A stretch of DNA of 64,000 bases from Ectocarpus siliculosus (lineage: Eukaryota > Sar > Phaeophyceae > Ectocarpales > Ectocarpaceae): contig FN649730.1 of assembly GCA_000310025.1 (NCBI GenBank), forward strand, positions 778,860 through 842,859, in the 5' to 3' direction. A program made the position numbers and the translations under genes. Positions 54,336-64,000 of this stretch are shown here, piece by piece. Numbering within the stretch: the first letter of the stretch is position 1; every line of letters begins with the position of its first letter. The notes beneath the pieces are model-generated. The model ran no database searches. It was not told the origin of the DNA and worked only from the letters and a program-made list of their open reading frames with translations.

Positions 54336-57300
54336 AGATAGAGTAGGGAAGCGGAGGCGGTGTCTGAAAAGGGCCGAACGCCGTTGAGCTTTGCCTTCTC
54401 CATGTGGTGCGTTGTACCATGCATGGTATTTTTTTTGGCGCTTCTAAGCGTTGTATGATGTTCGCGTCAACCCTGCCGCGTAATACCTGGAGTATATATA
54501 TATATTTTTCTTAATATGACACCACGAAACCATCTCTATCATAGAAAAGAGTCTGAGACAGATTAGCAATGAATTCATAGCGTCAGAAAGTACCTGTATG
54601 TCTACGGTTTCCCAGAGTATATTTTGGACTATATTGTTGCCGTAGCCGTGGCGCCCTGCTGGTATGTTGGTAGCAGTAGTCGTGGGGCTAGGGGTTTGTG
54701 GTGTTATTGCGCAAGCAAGGGTGAAACTTGGATGTATTTCATTAACTCATATGTATAGAGGTTGTGGGGAATCAGGGCGTTTGCTGATTGCGTCGGTCGT
54801 ACATAATTTGGAGTATTTTGTGGGTGTGCGCTTGTTTTTTTCTGTTTGTTTCTGGTCAACAAGGAAAGAACGAGTTAGAAAAATCGCGTTTTGTATGTCC
54901 AGGTGTGCTAGTTCGGCCACCATCATGCTGCATGTTATTCATGCCGAGCGGTGTATCGTGTTTCGTCTGCGTCAGATTTGTTTGGTGTTTTGGGGCACAT
55001 GTGGGAAGGAAACTTGATGTGAATGAATGTGCTCCGTATTCGGCGATATATAATATGCACATAACGGCGATATGCACATAATTATATCGCCATGAGTTTT
55101 TTTGCTCAATCAAGCTAGAATTTCACGGCAAAATGCTCGTCGTCATGTTGGATACTACTGGAACTGCTTCGTCGGGAAGGTGTGAGCGTTGCTGAGCAGC
55201 AACCCACGTTTGAAGTAGCACCGCGCCACGTGGGGCTGAGTTTTGACGAACGGTAGTACATGTAGTTCCGGCGATTTTGTCTGCTTTAGGGCTGGGTCGC
55301 CTTTAGGGGACACTTTTTGTCCCCATCTTCTTCACCTGCTTTACCTCGCGAAGAATGACATGATTGTCTCCTCCTTTGCACAACTCGACCAGGGGGGTGC
55401 CAGGGTACACAGGGACGACTCTAGTCTAGTATGGATGCTTTGTAGAGTGGAGGAGATGAGGGCAATCAACAAGTCGAATCGCGGGGCGATTACGCCGCGG
55501 GTTCAACAGCGATATTGCGCCGCGTCTGTCTACCCTTGGATGGAAAGCGCTACTAGGGGCAAGCGCGGAAGAAGTACCTAGCCCACTGTTGATCGGAGGC
55601 ACCGAGCAACCTAGGGCTTGAGTTAGAAGGTCTCGCTTTCTCTCTAGAGAAATATCTTGAAAACCTCCTTTTCGTGCCCCGTTTACCATGCTCCCGCCAG
55701 TTGCTGTCTATATTCCCTATCAAATGTCCCCTCGTATCAAGGGGACAAGAGGGGACACTTGATAAATAGGGATTATAGATTGCCGTGTGCCCACGGCTGC
55801 TTCCCCAATTGATTTTTTTGACCCGGGGAAAAAGCGCGCACGCACGGACGCACGCGTGGCGCGGAGTGTAAAAAACACCCCAGCAATATAGGTATCCGAA
55901 CCAAATAATTATGGCGTGTCATCATATACATACATAGATAGATATAGGTGGTGCAAAAATAAAAACAGCAAAAAATATCCTACTACTGTAGTACTAATCG
56001 AAATGCAAGCTATTTTCTATGATAGAGATTGATTCGGGATTGCGCTAGCTGAAACCCCAATTTTGCAATTGGGGAATAGAGAAGAGACGGCTCAAGTGGG
56101 AAGGCAGCTTTGCACTTGCACCCAGGGATGGAACTGTCTGCACCATCCAATCAGCAGACGTCCTTCGCTCTTTTTCTTACATTTCAGAAAATTTCGCAAA
56201 CGCCGAATTTTCTGTTCGTGGTACACGCCACCACATGAGATAAAGTCCAATTTTGCGGAACCCTCCCTCGTTTTTGATCAGTGGGGAAATCAACAGGGAA
56301 AAACATGAAGGTCACACAGGATTCAAATCAGGCCCTCCAACAGCGTGTCCCAAGTCGGCCGAAAATTGACGAGAGGGATGACAGCTCTTTGTTTAGCACT
56401 GCCCATGACATTCGGGCTACTTGTAGACACTCGGAGACCCCCTATGCCCGATCCTGGTCCACAAGCCCTCCCCCGTCTCACAAGTACGGGAGGCTCGGTT
56501 ATCGTGAGAATCAATCACTCTGTCAGCCGTAGCATAGCTTCACAACTTGATTCAGCCTACAGCACAAGCGAGACAATGCCCAAGATACATCGCACAGATG
56601 GTTTCTGGAAGTCCTGTCGCTGTCGCCAGAAAAGGAAAAAAAGCCGCTGTACTAAATATTAGGATACATTCTTTCTTGAGAAACTCATCAATCACTCAAC
56701 CGCCTTCCTCAAGGTGTTCCGATTTTTTTTTCGTGTGCGACATGAAATGTCCAAGTCAGACGCAAGTTAAACACGCAAACGCGCGGCAAAAAGGATCCCA
56801 GCCAAAAACAGAGAAATGCGGCAAAAAATACCCCTTGCGCAACCGTAGGATGTCATTAACTTCGCTCATCAAACTTGTGGAAACTCTCCAGGCTATCAAC
56901 CCCTGTGTAAACAGAGCTTTTGTGATTTCCGAGCAAACCATAAACGGGGGTGACGTAATGCCTCCCCCCCCCCCCAAACAAATCTTGCCAATTATAACCA
57001 CCCAACAAACAGAAACACGCAAACAAGGAGCTACATTAAACTGGCACAACATATCGCTCCACCTTAAGTCCATTTGCACTCCCCGCCCCAGCAACACACG
57101 ACGAGAACATCTATCACATAGCATAGAAGTAGAAAACTTCGAACCAAACGACCAACAAAACTACCAGCGCACTATTACGCAACGAGGGCTACCAGAGCAC
57201 TAAATACTAAGAATACCTGAAATACGTCATACATAACACACTGTTGCTATTGCATGCATACTTGGAGGTGCTCGCGTTTGAAATCCACGGTTAAAAGGTA

Positions 57301-57952
57301 AAACGAGGGAGAAAATCGAAGACAAAACACACCATGCACACCTCCTTTTCACCATGGCCTCACGTACATACCAACCAAGGCTGCGATGGACCTTGTGCGC
57401 GATGGTACCGCTTAGCCTACAGATCAAAGTATAAGTAAAGCTAACCGGCCATGGCACCATCCGACTACGCGCTCTTGTCTGACGCAGGCGATGAGCAAGG
57501 CGTGCGTTGTGCCCACTCAGGCGCGCAAGCTAGCTCCACATACAAACTCGACACATGCACCATGAAGGGTCTGCGACATGCCCGAGTAGGGTCACCCAAA
57601 CCAAGTGACGCATCTCTTAAAAGCAAACCATACACCGAAATGATTCGCGGTTGCCATACGGTAAAACCAACCCAACACGATTTCGAGCAGTCCGCACGTG
57701 ATCTTTGTGGAGCTGGTTGTTCCCCACCCAAAGCGTAAAAACCTGCTGCCAAGCTCGTCGTCGGAATGACCAACCCCAACATGGTAGTTTTTTCGCGCAC
57801 TCCGTCCACAACAGGGTTCATAAAAAAACAAACGAAAAACTATCGAAGCCCTGGCGGGGAGGGGGGGGGGGGAAGACGTGCAACATTCAAACCTATTTTA
57901 CCGAAAGTGTCGTAATACATTTTTTCCACACCGTTGCCGTGCCCCCGCTTGT
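54336..57952. other. Repeat-rich intergenic region without a convincing gene
   Basis: Between Hikeshi and the bactofilin gene. It has a TA run at 54494-54506, the hairpin repeat copy at 55288-56222, and from 56220 to about 57900 a plus-strand A/C-rich, strand-asymmetric stretch with open frames up to 218 codons. Those frames are Thr/Gln/Asn-rich, without domains or splice logic. Confidence 0.5.
55288..56222 (+). repeat. Dispersed repeat with hairpin, copy 2, interrupted by an insertion
   Basis: Matches 20053-20675 from AGGGCTGGGTCGCCTTTAGG to TTTTCTGTTCGTGG. About 290 bp of unrelated A/T-rich sequence (about 55775-56065) is inserted after GGGATTATAG. The insert is bounded internally by CCCCAATT..AATTGGGG inverted motifs. 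The internal palindrome (55701-55780) has drifted. Confidence 0.8.
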
Positions 57953-60900
57953 CTAGACGACAGGCGTCTTACGGACGGGTGCGGACGCCCCGTCTTGGAC
58001 CGGTGCTTTAGGCGCGGACGAGCGACTAACGGCGTCTCCCGCAGGCATCTTGGGCCCGGCCTTATCCTTACCACCGCTCGCAGACATGAGGGGCAGGGGC
58101 AGAGGAGTGTCGTCACCCATTCCCGATGAAGAAGAAGAGTCGGACGGTTCGCGCCCATGCCCCGTTCCTGCCGCGCCAACCTCCGGACGAGTGCCTTCGG
58201 GGCGCAAGTCCCCGCTCTCGCTAGCCCGTCGTTTCTGCTTGTCGTAGGTGGAGCCGCGGGATCCCACCGACTCCGGGCTAAGTACTGAAGTCGATGCCCT
58301 CGACGAGGTGTCTTCCGCCGAGCGAGTCTGCCGGGGAAACACGAAACAACAATCGCGGTCAGCTAATTCACCTTAAAAGCATTAACCCAAAACAAGCCGA
58401 GTTTTCCAGCTGGTTTCCCTCTGCTCATTGAAAAGACTTCAGCACATCCCTTTCGACTGTGGTAATATCTCAAAACAGGTAGCCTTTCCGTGTTTCCATG
58501 AACATTTTCTAAAAAGCCGTAGCGCACGAGGTGCCACGCACCCAACCGTCGCTTGATACCTGACACGGCGGTTCGAGGTGTGCACAGGGACCTCAACCCT
58601 TGACGCGTGTCCGATTCAGTGTTCCACGTAATGAACGCTGCGAATCCCAACAACAACGACTACATGCCCTCGAATACCGTAAATCTACGCCGATACTCAA
58701 GAAAATGCGCCTGCCCCCGTGCATTTCGCTCCCTCTGGCCTACCGGCGTGCAACAAGCGCGCGCGCTGGCGTTTGTCGAGACGCGACTCTACGCCATGGC
58801 TCGTGAGCATGTTTCCGCCCCCATACGCTCCTCCCATTGGCCTACCGGCGTGCTTGCTTCGAGTCTCAAACGCGCTCGGGACTACATAGTCATCACCTGC
58901 GACCGAGAGCCCTGCTTGTGGCGAGGAGCGGCGCTTTTGGACTTGGTCTTTTCCACCTTCTCTCTGGGATTGATGTTGGCGCTTCCCTGTTCAATATGGC
59001 AACGGAATGATCATGGAACGAGTTGGTGACTTGTGTTCAGACTCGCTCGAACAGCTACGAGCCTGGTCGATGGCTACTTTAGGGCAAGGGAATAATCATG
59101 ACATTATAGGTGACTTGCTTCGGACTCGCTCCAACACCTAAGATCGGTGGCTACGCCTTAGAGAAACGACCCGGCTGCTGCCAAGAACCCAACACGCGTT
59201 GCCTGGGGCGCCCAACGGATTCTTGTCACACAACAAACTGCTGTATACCGCGTCACGGGCATCGCAAGGCAGCAAGCCGTATTCGCGGTCCCCGCACACA
59301 CGAATGCCTACCTTGAGCACCACGGAGGGGTCCATGCCGAGAGAAGCGCAGATGAGGTTTCCCGTCACGCAACCGGCGAAACGGATCTGCATCTTGTTGC
59401 AGGAGCAGTCACCGATCAAGATGCCTTCCACGTAGACCTGTGGGTCACCAAGCCCCCGCGTGCGAGAAAAAAGTATCGGGGAAACACTTCAGACTATTCG
59501 GTCAACTGCGCAAAAAAAAAAACAGCCTGCGGAACAACGATATCGCGCCTCCAATTGGGCGACGTTGACAAGGGTATCGCCTACATATATCGCGCGGAAT
59601 ATCCGGCACCCACACATTCACAGCAGCTAGTGCACGCAACAAAGCCCTCAGAGCATGCGGCCACAAACATCCGGCTGACCCAAAAGCTAAACTTGTGCAC
59701 AGAAGGTCTTGTTATCTCTCGTTCATCCAAACACAACATCTGGCTGGGTCAAGACACCGCAAAACGCACCTCGTTGAGCCCACGCAGGTTGGAAATCACT
59801 TCAGCCGTGGGGCCGATGATGAGACTTCCATTGCCGATCAGTTCCCCTGTGTCGTTAAAAGTCACACACGAGTTCAAGCGCAAAAAACAGGTGGCAGCAA
59901 ATTTAGACCGCAAGAACATTGGAAAAGCGACAAAGGTTACTTGTAGGAACATCGACAATGGTTAGGCGGGACACCACCAAGCTGCGTAGTAGATGGACAT
60001 CACTTACTAGACGCCAACAAGCGGTGTCGCTTTCATCTGGGGTTTTTACTGGAACAGTAGGAGCATTAATACCATGGTCGTCTACCCGAAGGGAACTAAT
60101 ATAGAACGAGCACCAGTCGCCGCTGGGGGGGGGGTGGAGCGTGAAAGTAAAGCTACTCGATGCTGTCGGATGATGTCTTAATTCTTGTCGACATACATCG
60201 CCACCACGGCTTAATTCTTGAGGAAAGACCCCCCCAAGCGCGGAAAAACACACGGCAAACTGCAGTCCTGAGGATTCGCGCCAGATTTTTGGCGCGCTCG
60301 AACAAACAAGTAATTGAGGTAACTTTTCTTCACGGCGTAAGTGCATACGTGGCAGAAACAGCAGTCTTGGGTAGATGAGAAACTTCAACTTCACCACCAG
60401 CACGAGTGATTAACTTATGCACATGATGCTGCGCTGCAAAATAAACCAGCGCCGTTCAGGGGTTGTTTCCAATGCCAAGAGCTGCTGAAGCAGAGGAACG
60501 ATATTTTTTCTGTTTTCGCTTCTTAGAAAGACTGCACTACCTGTTCGAGATATAACCACATAACCGCATAACCACAGCCTGCAGTTGAAAGGATGTGTTA
60601 TCTCTAGGCAGTGACATTTACGAAAACACGACCGATTCATCGATTCATCTCTATCCAGATAGGAAGAGTCCTCGAGCAGCACTGCTGCATCTTGTTCAAT
60701 ACTGTGATGTATGCATTCAACAACGCGAATCCATCTCTATCCACGGAACGCGTCCAGGGTTGATTGGCGGCAGTGGTTCATATCGTTAGCGGAGCACTAA
60801 ATACCAGAGTTTGTACGGTTTCACGAGCAGTGCACAGCGATTCTCCCTAGTGGGTTAACAGCCTCTTCAAGACAGTTTCGTGGCCATCTTGTGGTTTGAC

Positions 60901-63867
60901 CGATAGATGTGCATATACAAGATCTCTTCCAACATTGTGTAACACCAGGCAGGACTTCGTTCAAAGTTAAGATCGAGCAAGATCGGAAGCCGGCAAGCAA
61001 AGTCTGTAATGATTCTTGATTTTTCGAATCTCGTGCATGCTGCTTGCGTATGTGTACAGTATCGTATGGTCACGTCAGCTTGGTTGACGAGCATCGGATC
61101 CGCCACAATCTACCTCGAAAGGTCTGTCTTGGTTGTTGTACCAAGAACATTTTCTGCAAAACACTTGCTGTCTGTCGGGGTTGGCGTGCCTATAGACAGG
61201 GGCTGCCACAACGGATTCTTTCAAGTTTTCGGAACAACAGACACGGTATCCAAAACGTACATACGTACATACGTTAGTGAGTTTTTCATGGATACAGGGT
61301 GGCGACGACCGACCAACGGGCGGGACCACACACACCACACACACGACACTACCGCTCTCCCGCCGCCCGTTAGTTATCCCGCTCGACGGTTACACCAAAC
61401 ACACGGGGGTACAGCAGTCAGTGCAATTTCGCGACAAAATGCAACTGGTGCTCTCATTGCGAGGGCATCTGAGATCTGAGGTGGTGGAATAGTCCGTCGG
61501 CTGTTTGAAAAACCCTCTTTACGATGTGAATTCGAAGCATTCATTGATGATGAACTCGGGGTGGTTGGTGAAGAACATCGGCGTGGAGCCCGCAAGTTAT
61601 CACAGCAGGCTCATGGAGATCAGATACTGGTGTGGTCTGAATGAAATCATGTGCTGCGGCTGTCCGCGATGAAACATTTTGCTGCTGGAAGGCAAACCAA
61701 GGAGTATCCATCCTACCACGCTCCCAACCAACCCGAAGGCCAAATGTTGCACTCTTCCAGCAGTGGGATCTAATAGTAAAGCAAGACCAGATTAACGCGC
61801 CCCTCGCACCCGTGCATAGGGGATTGAAAAAAAAAAGGGGGCCTGTTGTTAGCATACGAATCAGCGCTCCCGGGCTGCGTGACCAGGCAAGGAGAGAGAC
61901 AGGCAAGTAGTTTCTTCAGGTTTTCGTACTCTGTGTTGCAAATGTTTCGTCTTGAAAACATATTGCGTTTGTTCATTCTGCGTGGTACTCTGTCTGGAGC
62001 TAGAGCAAGGGCTGTCTGTCCCCCACTAGCACTTCTACTTCCTCCCTTTTGCTGAGTCGGTCTGGACTTGGCCATGTGACAACCATTTACAGCAGTCATC
62101 CAGTACCAAAATATAGGAGTAGTTTTAGCCTTTCGTCTGTGTTACCTTTCCCTGGGATGGCGTATGCACATAAATACTGCAACAAGAGGAGGTTGTGCCT
62201 AAAAGTCGGAACGGTTTTCTCGGTCGCTGCCTGAAAAAAACCACCAACAAGCTTTGGAAACAAAAAAAGAGAAAAAAAGTAGACACATCTTTAAACCGTG
62301 CTCACGTGCATCACCCTGCCCTACCCGGTGGAGATTGCAGCACCTCACCGGACAAACCGCGAGGGCAGGTTCAGTATTCTTTAAAGAGCTTTCAATTTTC
62401 ATGCCCGAGCACCTCCAGCCGTTATCCACCAAGCTGAGACACTTTTTATCTATTTAATCGAGGTCAATTGTCGTGGGAACGTCTCTAACGACAACAAGCA
62501 AACTCTCCGGACAAGTATTCAGATTCTTCACGGGGCGTTTCACCGTTTCACCGAAATTATCACTAAAAGGCACCTGAAGAGACTGGGTAGGGTCGGCATG
62601 CCGTGCCCAGTGACGCAAGAGTACCGAATCCCCAAAGGGCAGCACATGACGAAATGTCTTGGAGACTGGATAGGGGTGTTTACATACAATCTCTCTCAGC
62701 TGTCTATGGTCACGAACCTCCGTCGCAGTTTGAACAACGATTCCGAAATGGGTGTCATTATTCGGCCCTTTGGAAACATATCCGATTCAATTTCTGGCAA
62801 ATGGTTCTTCCTTGCCCACCCCCTCTCCCAACGCACGCATGCGGGCGATCAATGAATGTGATGCTGGGTTCGTCAAATATCGAGCTCGTGTACGAAGGTC
62901 AAGCAGAGCCAACGTTGCCGCTATTTAGATAGACCTCTCACGATTTGCCGCCCGGGCCAATGGCTGTGGCATAAACGCGAGACGCCGAGTGTCGGAGATT
63001 TTTTTTCACAGAACAGACAACCTTTCCGACGCGTCGAATTCCGGCGTGTGATACTTCCGGCTCGGATCCTTTCTGTTGTGTGTGAGGAGGCAGCAGGCAG
63101 CGTGGAGAGCTTGCTCACCTTCGAAGTGGCCGTCAATGCGCAAGAGGTTCTGGAATTCCACGCGGCCCTGCACCACGAGGGTCTCTCCGATCACATTGTC
63201 CGGTGTCTGCGTGGTGATGGTTGTCGTGTCGCTGCTCTTGTTTCCCGGCGTAGATGCCGTGGATTGCGGGGCGCTGGTGGCCGGAATGGGAACAGCCACA
63301 GGTGTAGGCTCCTGTCATACAACAATGGCACAGAAAAACAGAGCGGGGTGAATGTTGAGCTTTGGGCGGGTGTTCTCAAACGCGGACATCCACAACCAGG
63401 AGCAAAATCCCGGCTTCGTCCCAAGCCAAGCTATGTGCACGGCTCCCCTTATGCCCGTCGGCTCGTGGCTGCTTGCCAAGCAATCCGCCAAAAATGATGC
63501 ACACATCGTTTCTCACTGCTGTTTGGGGACCCAATACGCATGCATGTTGTATGGATGATGTGTGATTCGAATCTCCCGGTCTCTCTTTCGTGTTCTTACC
63601 GGCGACGCTTGGAAAGCGTCCGAAACCCTCTTGGACGAAGCCGGCTGCGGCGGCCGCCCCACGTCCTGCTGGCCTGCCTGCTGGAAGTCTCCGCGCTCGC
63701 TTTCCCTCCTGCTGCGAACGACAGAGCAAGGAGCGCGCTTGGACCCATCGATTTCGAAAGGAGTGCCTGCAGCATGTGCTCTCTCTCGCGCACGACAGAC
63801 AGGTCCCAGATCCGCGATATACTCCGGAATTGTGAGGACCAAGCGTGTTCATGCTGAGCGAAGCCAT
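57953..63867 (-). CDS. Bactofilin-domain (polymer-forming cytoskeletal) protein
   Basis: Bactofilins are small right-handed beta-helix proteins that polymerise without nucleotide and act as cytoskeletal scaffolds, known chiefly in bacteria. The exons (minus) are an unresolved first exon ending at 63600, then 63311-63119, 59846-59770, 59437-59312 and 58327-57953 with stop; all phases agree. The N-terminus is disordered (Pro/Thr/Ser). The domain starts NVIGETLVVQGRVEFQNLLR, a classic bactofilin opening, then IDGHFEG|ELIGNGSLIIGP, TAEVISNLRGLNE|VYVEGIL and GDCSCNKMQIRF..GCVTGNLI, about 100 residues in all, the family's usual size. The last exon adds a 124-residue Ser-rich tail. Intron 2 is 3.3 kb and empty of exons. 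An ATG at 63867 is a candidate start but its frame needs a further small intron; a strong acceptor near 63720 is the likely start of the exon ending at 63600. Function in the alga is unknown. Confidence 0.85.
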
Positions 63868-64000
63868 CCTTCGACTACCGACACGCTGACACCAACCTAC
63901 AACCCTTCTCTAGCGGTGCTGGTAACCAGCCAGCTCAGACGGCAGGCCGCTCTCCGCTGTTCTCCCTCTGTCTTCCCTGTCTCCAGTAACGACTCGTCTC

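Noticed and set aside
56547-57203. 218-codon open frame on the plus strand
   Set aside because: Low-complexity Thr/Gln/Asn/Arg composition driven by A/C-rich DNA, no domain, no splice context.
58607-59029. 140-codon open frame on the plus strand
   Set aside because: Lies within an intron of the bactofilin gene on the opposite strand, and its composition is explained by imperfect CCTACCGGCGTGC repeats.
1-64000. CRISPR arrays, operons, ribosome-binding sites, riboswitches
   Set aside because: The window is intron-rich eukaryotic DNA and shows none of these; the regular repeats present are microsatellites and small tandem duplications.

Overview
The window looks like nuclear DNA of an intron-rich stramenopile, most likely a brown alga. 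Genes are cut into many short exons (45 to 570 bp, up to about 1 kb) by introns of hundreds to thousands of bases with GTGAGT/GTAAGT-type donors. GC is near 50 percent, and non-coding DNA is full of small dispersed repeats. The organism is inferred from gene style and content, not from a marker gene. Exon models were built by eye from splice signals, reading-phase continuity between exons and family resemblance; transcripts would settle the details.

Layout. (1) 1.2-10.3 kb, minus strand: a chromatin-type gene with two UBZ-like zinc fingers, an SH3/Tudor-like exon, Cys clusters and two tandem PHD fingers. MITE-like elements and telomere-like repeats sit in and around it. (2) About 12-36 kb, plus strand, divergent from gene 1: a very large gene with a TPR-like N-terminal block, about a dozen calmodulin-binding IQ motifs spread over one exon after another, and a C-terminal leucine-rich-repeat block. 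Splice phases are consistent almost throughout. (3) 37.2-47.4 kb: a decayed Ty3/gypsy-type retrotransposon with a zinc-knuckle Gag, a NADAR domain between Gag and protease, protease, reverse transcriptase/RNase H, an integrase interrupted by an internal inversion, and a C-terminal Tudor/chromo-like domain. A copia-like LTR lies just downstream. (4) 49.7-54.1 kb, plus strand: a complete seven-exon Hikeshi/OPI10 gene (176 aa); a 25-base assembly gap falls in its first intron. (5) 57.95-63.9 kb, minus strand: a bactofilin-domain gene whose exons join in phase.

The most interesting item is the NADAR domain carried inside the retroelement. NADAR proteins remove ADP-ribose from guanine in nucleic acid, so a mobile element with its own NADAR suggests protection of its nucleic acid from host ADP-ribosylation. 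Other notable items are the bactofilin in a eukaryotic intron-rich gene, the TPR-IQ-LRR giant gene with introns inside its IQ motifs, the integrase inversion, and several uncatalogued MITE, SINE-like and hairpin repeat families.
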